A stretch of DNA of 64,000 nucleotides, taken from assembly GCA_017405965.1 (NCBI GenBank), contig JAFQZK010000004.1:1-64000 (forward strand). The letters run 5' to 3'. This DNA comes from Muribaculaceae bacterium. Lineage in GTDB: Bacteria; Bacteroidota; Bacteroidia; Bacteroidales; Muribaculaceae. Within the stretch, counting starts at the first letter, position 1. Each line of letters opens with the position of its first letter. This document shows, piece by piece, positions 24,944 through 32,032 of this stretch. The notes below the pieces were generated by a model. It saw only the letters and a list, made by a program, of their open reading frames with translations. It was not told where the DNA came from and ran no database searches. Made by a program: the position numbers and the translations under genes.

Positions 24944-26869
24944 ATGGCTTACGACTATAATTCAATACAGTTGCATGTTTCTGAGCTGATTAAGCATCGA
25001 GAGACAGCTGAAGTGGAGTTCAAGTCCGCAAAAGGTGGCTTCCCTAAGAGTTTCTGGGACACCTATTCTGCTTTTGCTAACACCCATGGCGGAACCATCA
25101 TCCTTGGTGTGAAAGAAGCGAAAGGTCTTTTTACTTTGAATGGCCTAACAGACGATGAAATTGACAAACTGCTGAAAGAGTTTTGGAGTGGAGTACATAA
25201 CAAAAGTACAATCAACGTTTGTCTTCTTAAAGACAGTGATGTTGAAGTAGCGGAAATAGATGGGAAAAAGGTAATTCTGTTTCATATTCCACAGGCTCAA
25301 CGAGATCAGCGCCCAGTGCATCGCACTCTGGATGCTTTTAACGGAACATATAGACGCAACTACGAGGGAGACTATCTGTGTGGTAATGCAGAAGTACGCA
25401 GGATGTATGCAGATGCGGATGTCAATAGACCCGCAGATGGAAGAATTCTAAAAAATTATTCTTGGGACGATATCGATATGCCATCTTTCGAACAATATCG
25501 ACGGCTGTTTTCTTTGGCAAAGCCAAGCCATCCTTGGCTTTCGTTAGGGGATGATGAACTAATGAGAAAGCTAGGTGGGTATCGAAAAGACAGAGAGACG
25601 CATGAGGAGGGTTTCACATTGGCTGGATTACTTATGTTTGGTAAATATGACTCTATAAAGGAGGAGACTTGCGCCCCAAGGTTTTTCCCTGATTATAAAG
25701 AAATTCCTAATGATGCGAGTAAGACTCGGTGGCTTGACCGCGTATATCCTGATGGGACTTGGGAAAGTAATCTTTTCCAATTTTATCGTCGAGTGTTACC
25801 CAAATTGCAGGAAGTAATACCTACTCCGTTCAAGCTGGAAGGTAGTCAACGCCGAGATGATACCCCTGCACATGAAGCCCTGCGTGAAGCATTTGCCAAC
25901 TTATGTGTTCATGCTGATTATAGTGAAGAGTCTTCTTTGTTGGTCTATAGATATCCACACAAAATAGTGTTCTCAAATCCTGGTATCATGTTGATATCGC
26001 GGCAACAATACTATAGAGGCGGCGAAAGTGTGTGTCGAAATACTAGCCTACAACAAATGTTTATGATGATTGGCTCTGCTGAAAAAGCAGGAAGTGGTGT
26101 TGATAAAATCTTAAAGGGATGGGAAACACTCAACTGGAAAAAACCTTACCCTATAGAGAGGGCACAACCAAATAAAGTTGAGTTAGTTATGCCGTTGGAA
26201 TCATTATTAGATGAGGCCGTCCTCAGTGAATTAAAGCATCTCTTTGGTTCAAAAATGAATACCTTGGAGCAGGAGGAGATAATGGTTCTCTCTATGGCTT
26301 TGACCGAAGAAATTATAAATAATGAGCGATTGCGCGATGTATTATCATTACATCCTGCAGATATTACTCATTTGTTGCAAAAGCTTTGCAAAGAAGGATT
26401 TCTGACATCTGCAGGATATGGTAGAGGTACTATTTATCGTCTTAATGATACTAATACAGATGATGGTTCCTTACATGCAGACGCCAAGAACCTTACAAGT
26501 ACTAGTATTAGTAATTCTCAAGCCAATGTGCTTTATATAACGACTTCTGATGGCAATGAAGCAGATCTTGGAGATAAAACCTTACAAGCTCAAGATACAA
26601 ACCTTACAAGCACAGAAGATAAAACCTTACAAGCTCATGATGCTAATCTTACAAGCTCAAAACTATCAAGAATGAGTAGAGTACAACTTCAAAAAATGAT
26701 TCTTGAGTTTTGTACTGAATGGAGAAGTGCAGAAGAGATTGCAGAATATGTACATCGCAATAAACAGTATATTCGAGGTGAAGTATTGCCCAAAATGGAT
26801 CATCTCTTAATAAGGAAATTCCCAACCATAGAAAAGCATCCTGGTCAAAAGTATAAGGTTAAGGATTAA
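24944..26869 (+). CDS. AlbA_2/Schlafen-type putative DNA/RNA-binding protein with GHKL-like ATPase region
   Basis: Residues about 18-140 are an AlbA_2 domain: ETAEVEFKSAKGGFPKSFWD, FANTHGGTIILGV and NGTYRRNYEGDYLC. Residues about 300-400 carry a divergent GHKL ATP-binding region (HEALREAFANLCVHADYSEE, KIVFSNPGIML, IGSAEKAGSGVDKIL). A winged-helix-like segment follows, and then a linker with three repeats on the theme L(Q)A(x)D(x)NLTS. Two adjacent 45-base DNA repeats at 26573-26617 and 26618-26662 encode it. The last 70 residues look like a second winged helix. The family is common in Bacteroidetes islands and includes transcription regulators and defence proteins. It has no signal peptide and no coupled gene. 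Confidence 0.8.
   Translation: MAYDYNSIQLHVSELIKHRETAEVEFKSAKGGFPKSFWDTYSAFANTHGGTIILGVKEAKGLFTLNGLTDDEIDKLLKEFWSGVHNKSTINVCLLKDSDVEVAEIDGKKVILFHIPQAQRDQRPVHRTLDAFNGTYRRNYEGDYLCGNAEVRRMYADADVNRPADGRILKNYSWDDIDMPSFEQYRRLFSLAKPSHPWLSLGDDELMRKLGGYRKDRETHEEGFTLAGLLMFGKYDSIKEETCAPRFFPDYKEIPNDASKTRWLDRVYPDGTWESNLFQFYRRVLPKLQEVIPTPFKLEGSQRRDDTPAHEALREAFANLCVHADYSEESSLLVYRYPHKIVFSNPGIMLISRQQYYRGGESVCRNTSLQQMFMMIGSAEKAGSGVDKILKGWETLNWKKPYPIERAQPNKVELVMPLESLLDEAVLSELKHLFGSKMNTLEQEEIMVLSMALTEEIINNERLRDVLSLHPADITHLLQKLCKEGFLTSAGYGRGTIYRLNDTNTDDGSLHADAKNLTSTSISNSQANVLYITTSDGNEADLGDKTLQAQDTNLTSTEDKTLQAHDANLTSSKLSRMSRVQLQKMILEFCTEWRSAEEIAEYVHRNKQYIRGEVLPKMDHLLIRKFPTIEKHPGQKYKVKD
26573..26662 (+). repeat. 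Two tandem 45-base coding repeats in the AlbA_2 gene linker
   Basis: Each copy starts GATAAAACCTTACAAGCTCA and encodes DKTLQA(Q/H)D(T/A)NLTS plus two residues. A more diverged copy (HADAKNLTST) precedes them. They lie between two winged-helix-like regions and could vary in number. Confidence 0.8.
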
Positions 26870-26989
26870 TATCAATGTTATATTTCAATGAGCACAAGTT
26901 GAAGATAGTGGTTACACTAAAGCGACTGCTTGTGTTTAATAACTGGCTACGATGGGTTCAGTTTTATTTCAGGGCCTATATTAACGCAT

Positions 26990-27025
26990 AAAACCCGCTG
27001 GAATTCCAGCGGGTTTTGTTTTTTC
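26990..27025. terminator. Symmetrical intrinsic terminator
   Basis: AAAACCCGCTGGAATTCCAG followed by CGGGTTTT is a perfect 28-base palindrome with a T run after it and A's before it. It lies about 120 bases after the AlbA_2 gene and directly beside the tRNA-like fragment, the same position that the tRNA-Leu terminator has at 32980-33002. Confidence 0.8.
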
Positions 27026-27028
27026 CTG

Positions 27029-27186
27029 TGCGCCTGATAGGAGTCATGTTCGCGCCTCCCAAAACCTTTAAAAACCTCCCGACGCCTGATTGACAGCGCT
27101 TTCCAAGAAGCCAATGAGGCGTTTAAGGGCGTCTAAAGGCGTTGAACGGTGCAAAAATGGGGAGCGTACGCACCCCCCTGGAATAC
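27029..27186. repeat. Island repeat copy 1, starting with a tRNA-Leu 3'-end fragment
   Basis: It begins TGCGCCTGATAGGAG, which equals the complement of the 3' end of tRNA-Leu(UAG) at 33007-33021 except for the last base. It continues with GCGCCTCCCAAAACCTTTAA and ends GGGGAGCGTACGCACCCCCC. It aligns along its whole length with 30799-30956. Confidence 0.75.
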
Positions 27187-27362
27187 TTCTTTGCTTGAGA
27201 AAAAGAACCGTCCCATTTTTCTTTGGACTCAGTCAAATTATTATTATTTAGTAAATAATCGGGCAGGTAACGCGAGACGCGCCGCATGCCCGATTGTTTA
27301 ATGTCTGTTTATCGCCAAGGTATACCTATATTCGGAGTTTTTTTCAAAAACTTTTTGAATTA

Positions 27363-27394
27363 TTTGGATAATAGTATTGTTTTTACTACCTTTG
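27363..27394 (+). promoter_or_regulatory. Promoter of hicA
   Basis: TTTG (27363-27366), 20 bases, TACCTTTG (27387-27394), with the ATG 25 bases further on. Confidence 0.7.
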
Positions 27395-27419
27395 CATCGT
27401 CAAAATACATAATAATTTT

Positions 27420-27623
27420 ATGAGACGTTATACAGTTAGAGAGATTATTAAAATGCTTAAGAATGATGGTTGGTACCAGATCAAAGGCGGTCAGACATCA
27501 GGAGACCATCGTCAATTCAAGCATCCGACCAAGAAAGGTCGTGTTACAGTTCGTGGAAAGCTCAGCGATGTGTTGGGCCAAGAACTGTTGAACAGCATTT
27601 GGAAGCAGGCGGGGTGGAAGTGA
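27420..27623 (+). CDS. hicA: HicA-type mRNA interferase toxin
   Basis: The 67-residue protein has the HicA double-stranded-RNA-binding-like layout: EIIKMLKNDGWYQIKGGQTS, then GDHRQFKHP with the catalytic His, then KKGRVTVRG for the last strands and a C-terminal helix. HicA cleaves mRNA when free of its antitoxin. hicB follows 85 bases downstream, a longer gap than usual, and has its own candidate promoter. Confidence 0.92.
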   Translation: MRRYTVREIIKMLKNDGWYQIKGGQTSGDHRQFKHPTKKGRVTVRGKLSDVLGQELLNSIWKQAGWK

Positions 27624-27696
27624 TTATCCACCCCAGCCCGATGCTGGCAATCTAACCGTCAATAGTCTCACGAATAAAGTTCAACCTATTTTTTAT

Positions 27697-27704
27697 TAAC
27701 TTTG
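27697..27704 (+). promoter_or_regulatory. Possible separate promoter for hicB
   Basis: TAACTTTG ends only 4 bases before the first ATG of hicB (27709) and 10 before the second (27715). A transcript from here would be leaderless or nearly so. No clear -33 box is present. Confidence 0.4.
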
Positions 27705-27708
27705 AAAG

Positions 27709-28128
27709 ATGTTTATGAAGAAAATCGTAGTACACGTGTCCTGGTTCGATAAGAACTTCGGTGCCGCCCTGGATGATGCTGTCCCTGGTGCCGTGGTGCT
27801 TACTGCTAAGACATTTGAAGAATTACAGGAAGCAGTTTCCGAGACCCTGCGCTTCCACGTCGAGGGCCTGCTTGAAGATGAGGACGAGGAGGTTCCCGAC
27901 TGGCTTGCCAAGGGGGACTACGAGTTCGAGTGGGATCTGGACACCGCCGCCCTGCTCCAGATCTGCAGCCAGTACGCTACCTTGGCTGCCATTTCACGCG
28001 CCAGCGGGGTGAACGAGCGCCAGTTGAGCCACTATGCCAACGGCACCAAGAAGCCCCGCAAGCCCCAGCGCCAGCGCATCGTGGACGGCCTGCACAAGAT
28101 CGGCCGTTCCTTGATGTCAGTGATGTAG
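27709..28128 (+). CDS. hicB: HicB-type antitoxin with C-terminal helix-turn-helix
   Basis: Residues 1-75 are a HicB-like partial RNase-H fold (KIVVHVSWFDKNFGAALDDA, AKTFEELQEAVSETLRFHVE). Residues about 85-139 are a helix-turn-helix (TLAAISRASGVNERQLSHYA) ending in NGTKKPRKPQRQRIVDGLHK, which would bind the operator. The start may be 27709 or 27715. It neutralises HicA and should repress the hicAB operon. It is distinctly more GC-rich than the surrounding island genes. The terminator at 28176-28198 closes the unit. Confidence 0.92.
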   Translation: MFMKKIVVHVSWFDKNFGAALDDAVPGAVVLTAKTFEELQEAVSETLRFHVEGLLEDEDEEVPDWLAKGDYEFEWDLDTAALLQICSQYATLAAISRASGVNERQLSHYANGTKKPRKPQRQRIVDGLHKIGRSLMSVM

Positions 28129-28175
28129 AAAAACAACACATTAAAGAGCCCCGCCCTGCTTTCTTGCAGGGAACC

Positions 28176-28198
28176 AGCCGCCTCCGGGCGGCTTTTTT
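28176..28198 (+). terminator. Terminator of hicAB
   Basis: The stem AGCCGCC/GGCGGCT (28176-28193) with loop TCCG is followed by TTTTT. Confidence 0.88.
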
Positions 28199-28256
28199 AG
28201 TTGGTTGCGGATATACTATTGGTTAAATAATGTCTAATGTTCAATAAATCTAGTCT

Positions 28257-28500
28257 TAACGCTCATTTTGGAAAATAAAATGATGTTTTTAGAAAAAAGT
28301 TTACTCAACGGTTAACGGATAAAACTCTGAAAAGAATCTGACGCTGTATTTTTGCAAAAAAATCTCTGAGAGAGGTAACGGATATAATTACCACATCTTT
28401 CCATCAGAGTATTTTTGAAAATCAATTTCTAACGCAAGTTAACAGATAAAGAAACTCTGATAAACTAGTGACTTAATTTTGCAGAAGAAATAATATAACA
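28257..28500 (+). promoter_or_regulatory. Tandem 56-64-base repeats, three each carrying a promoter -7 motif
   Basis: TAACGGATA begins at 28313 and 28376, and TAACAGATA at 28440, spaced 63 and 64 bases. In each copy a TAnnTTTG motif follows at a similar offset (TATTTTTG twice, TAATTTTG in the last). CTCTGA or TCAGAG words recur between them. A decayed copy starts TAACGCTCA at 28257. The last copy ends at the ATG of the 28502 gene. Confidence 0.6.
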
Positions 28501-28501
28501 T

Positions 28502-29167
28502 ATGGCTTTATACAATTATATGCACAGTAATATTGATATAACAATACAGCTTTCTCAGTCTTTCTCAAAGACTGAAAAATCGCATATGCGCCAAAAGGCA
28601 ACTAAGTCTAAATATCAGTTATCAGCTGAAGTTGATGAAAAAGGCCATCTTTTAGTTTTTACATCAGATGGTATATTGTCATTTGCAAGAATAGAGGCAG
28701 AGACCAGCCTCACCCCTGCCCCCATATTCTTAAGCAATGGGATTATAACAAATCCTGCTACCAATGATGGCTATGGCTTTCTTCATATTGAAGCTCGCCA
28801 TGGTGAACAGATTCGAAATGCAGGATATAATTCTGTTATTGAATTCATAGAAGAAGTGGCTAAGAAATATGAAATTATCCGTGAGGGCAATAATAGGAAT
28901 GGAAACAAGACCTTTATGCTTCAATTCTCTAAAAAGCACAACCACACGTTAATTATAGAACTGTCTAGTGATGGAACTTATTGGAACATAAACACTGCTG
29001 GAATCTTTAAGAAGACCTACGGGGCTAAAAGAAATGTTGTGTATAACCGCCATACTACGGCTAAACAGTCTGCCGAAACTGTTGAGGTATCGCAAAGTGA
29101 AGAACAAAGCGGCACTACTTCACAAACCAGCATGAGCACCCCTACACAACAAATGTTCAGTAATTGA
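28502..29167 (+). CDS. Putative barnase/EndoU/colicin E5-like RNase-fold protein (phage-type toxin domain)
   Basis: The 221-residue protein has no signal peptide. Residues about 75-190 show the pattern of the phage barnase-EndoU-ColicinE5-RelE-like nuclease group: GYGFLHIEARHGEQIRNAGY, SVIEFIEEVAKKYEIIREG, FMLQFSKKHNHTLIIELSSD and YWNINTAGIFKKTYG. The conserved His and Arg of the IEARHG segment would be active-site candidates. The C-terminal 35 residues are Ser/Thr/Gln-rich and disordered. In phages such domains are toxins or inhibitors injected with DNA; a stand-alone chromosomal copy behind an array of repeated promoters is unusual. The assignment is by pattern memory only. Confidence 0.6.
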   Translation: MALYNYMHSNIDITIQLSQSFSKTEKSHMRQKATKSKYQLSAEVDEKGHLLVFTSDGILSFARIEAETSLTPAPIFLSNGIITNPATNDGYGFLHIEARHGEQIRNAGYNSVIEFIEEVAKKYEIIREGNNRNGNKTFMLQFSKKHNHTLIIELSSDGTYWNINTAGIFKKTYGAKRNVVYNRHTTAKQSAETVEVSQSEEQSGTTSQTSMSTPTQQMFSN

Positions 29168-29322
29168 TTGGCAAAGGTACTGCCGAAAAACCTGATACAC
29201 AAGAAAAAGGCATAAAAAGTCCCATCTTATGAATGAACTGTATGAATTAATTCTAGAATAGTTTGATACTGATTAAAAATATTTTAGCTAAATTAGTGGC
29301 CTCAATTCATATCTTGTTAGAT

Positions 29323-30684
29323 ATGGTAAACAGAAAAATAGTGAAAGACTCTAACATTAAAGAATCTATGAAAGAATACGAAAGAATAATATATAATGTG
29401 ATTGGTTGCCTTTTAGTAATTCCGTTTTATATTGCTGGGGTAAATCTTCTTAAAACTTGGCTCAATTCAAGCAATTCTTTTAATTGGGGATATGGAACGG
29501 TTTCAGTTCAGTTATTTTTTTATGCTCTAGCTTTTGTAACAATTCTTTTAACATGGATCATTTTCCGATTGAGGGTTATAATACTAAAGCGACAAGAAGA
29601 ACATGCTTTGGAACTAAGCAACAAAGAACGAGAATGCAAAAGAAAAATTGATGCAATAGAAAAAGATTATCAATCTACACTCATGTGGCAGAAGTCTATT
29701 AATGCTCATATGTCTAACATGATTAAAACAAAGACACCATTCAAAGAAGTTGCAAACCTATTTGCTGATTTTGAAACTGCTATATACGAAAAAGATGAGA
29801 AATATTTGAGGTATAAAATAAGGCCTGCAAGACATGCTGCAGATATTGTTAGTAGTATTCGAAAGAACTATTATGAAAGTATAGCGAAATACAAGGTCAT
29901 CCAATATGAGTACGAATTAATACTTAAGCTATTCCCAGAGATTAAAGCTTATATTGATGATGAGGAAACCATTGTCCAGATGGCTCAGTATTCTTCTTTG
30001 AATGACCTCAATGACAGGATTGACAGGGTCAGATATTGGATTAGAGATGAAGAATATAAGTCCTTATCCGAAATAGAACGAAATCAGTTAGCACTTGATC
30101 GTTATAAAAATCGCAAAAAAAGCAAGTGGGAAATTGGAATCGAGTATGAACTATACATAGGTTATTTATTGCGAGAGGGTAAACCTCCATTTAATAGACG
30201 ATACCGTGTGGTTCCATTTGGTGAATTAAATGGAATCAATGACTTGGGACGAGATATTATTGCAGAAACATACGATAGCAACGGAGAAAAAACAGTGTTA
30301 ATTATCCAATGTAAACGCTGGTCAGAAGCAAAAATGATTCATGAGAATGCTATATGCCAATTATTCGGCACAGCTATGGAATACCAAATTAAACGCGCTA
30401 CTTCAACTAAGTGTAAATACGTACCACTTTTCATAACAACGACAGAATTATCCGAAATGGCTAAAGAATTTGCAAAACGACTTAATGTACAAGTTTTACC
30501 TATTCCTATGGGCGAATATCCAATGATTAAATGCAATATCAATGGTGATTCAAAGATTTATCATTTGCCTTTTGATCAACAATATCATCGAACACAAATA
30601 AAGAATGCAGGAGAATTCTTCGCCTTTACTGTTGCGGAGGCTGTTCATAAAGGTTTCAGGCGAGCGATGAGACATTTCAATTAA
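29323..30684 (+). CDS. Membrane-anchored restriction-endonuclease-like protein (Mrr_cat type)
   Basis: The start is set at the ATG at 29323; the open frame can also begin with TTG at 29263. Two membrane segments (IIYNVIGCLLVIPFYIAGV and LFFYALAFVTILLTWIIF) lie in residues 20-85. About 200 residues of charged helices follow, and then a PD-(D/E)XK nuclease domain: GIEYELYIGYLLREG, then GINDLGRDIIAE with the metal-binding Asp, and TVLIIQCKRWSEAK with the QxK motif. Mrr-type domains cut foreign or modified DNA. Tethering to the inner membrane would place it where phage DNA enters. It is strongly AT-rich. Confidence 0.82.
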   Translation: MVNRKIVKDSNIKESMKEYERIIYNVIGCLLVIPFYIAGVNLLKTWLNSSNSFNWGYGTVSVQLFFYALAFVTILLTWIIFRLRVIILKRQEEHALELSNKERECKRKIDAIEKDYQSTLMWQKSINAHMSNMIKTKTPFKEVANLFADFETAIYEKDEKYLRYKIRPARHAADIVSSIRKNYYESIAKYKVIQYEYELILKLFPEIKAYIDDEETIVQMAQYSSLNDLNDRIDRVRYWIRDEEYKSLSEIERNQLALDRYKNRKKSKWEIGIEYELYIGYLLREGKPPFNRRYRVVPFGELNGINDLGRDIIAETYDSNGEKTVLIIQCKRWSEAKMIHENAICQLFGTAMEYQIKRATSTKCKYVPLFITTTELSEMAKEFAKRLNVQVLPIPMGEYPMIKCNINGDSKIYHLPFDQQYHRTQIKNAGEFFAFTVAEAVHKGFRRAMRHFN

Positions 30685-30771
30685 TAAACTTACAGTAAAA
30701 ATGGTGAATGACTCCTAATTATTTTGGCTTTCTCTTGAAAGGGAGAGCGCGAGGGGATATAAAAATAATAT

Positions 30772-30794
30772 AACTCACTGATTATCAGTGAGTT
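30772..30794. terminator. Hairpin copied from the tRNA-Leu terminator
   Basis: AACTCACTGAT and ATCAGTGAGTT pair over 11 bases. The same hairpin with two compensating base changes (A to G, T to C) lies downstream of tRNA-Leu at 32980-33002. Confidence 0.7.
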
Positions 30795-30798
30795 ATTG

Positions 30799-30956
30799 TG
30801 CGCCTGATAGGACTGAACGGTGCGCCTCCCAAAACCTTTAAACGCCTCTCAACGCCTGATCGAGAGGCGTTTGTGAAAAACCCATCAGGCGCGTAAAGGC
30901 GTCTAAAGGCGCAGAACGGCGCGAAAAGGGGGAGCGCACGCTCCCCCAGAAAACAC
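30799..30956. repeat. Island repeat copy 2, starting with a tRNA-Leu 3'-end fragment
   Basis: TGCGCCTGATAGGACT at 30799-30814 is identical to 33007-33022 inside tRNA-Leu. The body matches copy 1 (27029-27186) and ends GGGGGAGCGCACGCTCCCCC, a perfect hairpin. Confidence 0.78.
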
Positions 30957-31023
30957 CTTTGTAAACTTTGGATTATCCCTCTAATATTTTCATGCGAAAA
31001 TACTTTTCGCTGAGAAAAAGTTG

Positions 31024-31031
31024 TATCTTTG
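31024..31031 (+). promoter_or_regulatory. -7 element of the 31063 gene
   Basis: TATCTTTG fits TAnnTTTG 31 bases before the ATG; the -33 region has TTTT rather than TTTG. Confidence 0.5.
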
Positions 31032-31062
31032 CATATTATATTAACCATTAAAACTCTGTAAT

Positions 31063-31698
31063 ATGAAGAGATTCGTTACGATAATTCTAACTGTAATTCT
31101 TCTTGGATCATTTCAGTTGCTTGCAAAAGGTGATAAAATCATAGAAGATAGAATAGATGAAAATGGTGTGCGGATTATTGAAACAAAAATGGAATCGCTA
31201 TACAATGCAGACAAATCTAGTTTTGGTAATAAATTATCATATTTTTGTTTGCGTGCAGAAGTTAAACCTGATACAACAAATATTTATCTAGTTCTTTTAT
31301 TAAATGAAGGGAATTTTGAAGGCGATAAGAACCGTTCTATCGTCATGAAGGATGGGCACACATTATCCATGGATAAAGGAAGGAAACTATTGCTTAAACA
31401 AAAAAATGGAATTGTTGAACTAGAGAACGCAGTTCAAATAAATTCTGAAGACTGCGTACGCCTAGAATACGGGAAATCGATTTTTGCTGATAATGTATGG
31501 GTAATTAAGCCCCAATATGCGCTGAATCAGGAAACTATTCAATTGTTTTTATCCGAAAATATTGAGAAATTGAGAATTGAAACTAATACTAATTATTTAG
31601 ATCGAAATGCTGTGAGATTCAAAAAGAATTTTACAGACCTTTATAGAGCTTTGACAGAACGGATAGCGAATCCAAAATCTATCTACGATGGTTTTTGA
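31063..31698 (+). CDS. Exported protein of unknown function
   Basis: The 211-residue protein starts with the signal peptide MKRFVTIILTVILLGSFQLL followed by AKG. The mature part is predicted to be mixed: an opening DRIDENGVRIIETKMESLY strand pair, a middle section with YLVLLLNEGNFEGDKNRSIV, and a helical C-terminus. I recognise no family. It is AT-rich, stands alone with its own promoter, and follows island repeat copy 2, so it appears as a single-gene cassette. Confidence 0.7.
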   Translation: MKRFVTIILTVILLGSFQLLAKGDKIIEDRIDENGVRIIETKMESLYNADKSSFGNKLSYFCLRAEVKPDTTNIYLVLLLNEGNFEGDKNRSIVMKDGHTLSMDKGRKLLLKQKNGIVELENAVQINSEDCVRLEYGKSIFADNVWVIKPQYALNQETIQLFLSENIEKLRIETNTNYLDRNAVRFKKNFTDLYRALTERIANPKSIYDGF

Positions 31699-32032
31699 CG
31701 ATATATATCTAATCCTAAATACTTTAACAGCAGAACACTTAAGGACTGTTTATGATGTGATTTGTCATTTCACGCCTGATGAACAGCCATTTGCCGAATG
31801 CCGATTAGATTTATAATAGTATTTAAAGATGTTGTACAACGCAAAAGGGAGTGCACACGCTCTTCTATAGTACAATGTATACCATAAACTATGATAACTG
31901 CTCACGTTTTTTTCGGGCAATACTGGACAAACTTCTCATACGTTTGCGATGTCTACCTCAGTGGTATACTTTTAAATATATTATGTATACGTTATCGTTA
32001 TTATCTACCCCCCTACAGACGAATTGATATAG
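31699..32032. other. Intergenic region: decayed island repeat and shared promoter block
   Basis: Positions about 31770-31865 are a decayed copy of the island repeat (ACGCCTGATGAACAGCCATT; later GCAAAAGGGAGTGCACACGC). The promoter block at 31913-31973 resembles 22212-22268. No gene is seen. Confidence 0.55.
31913..31973 (+). promoter_or_regulatory. Promoter block shared with the SIR2-like gene
   Basis: GGCAAT, GACAAACTT, TACGTTTG (31939-31946), and TACCTCAGTGGTAT follow in the same order and spacing as at 22212-22268. It probably drives the 32033 gene. Confidence 0.55.

Larger units (their letters stand above)
26870..27419. other. Intergenic region with terminator, tRNA-Leu-end repeat and hicA promoter
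   Basis: From the left it holds a symmetrical terminator (26990-27025), the GC-rich repeat that begins with a tRNA-Leu 3'-end fragment (27029-27186), a short region with the inverted words CGGGCA...TGCCCG (about 27260-27295), and the hicA promoter. No gene is seen. Confidence 0.6.
30685..31062. other. Intergenic region with tRNA-Leu-end repeat and promoter
   Basis: It contains a block at 30735-30798 that resembles the sequence downstream of tRNA-Leu (32940-33006), including a hairpin at 30772-30794. The second full island repeat follows (30799-30956), and then an AT-rich promoter region with TATCTTTG at 31024-31031. No gene is seen. Confidence 0.6.

Noticed and set aside
27029-27043. Second and third tRNA-Leu genes at 27029 and 30799
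   Set aside because: Only the last 15-16 bases of the tRNA are present; no anticodon arm or 5' half can be found.
28257-28501. CRISPR array
   Set aside because: The 63-base steps share only short words, not full repeats, and no cas genes are present; tandem promoter or operator repeats explain it better.
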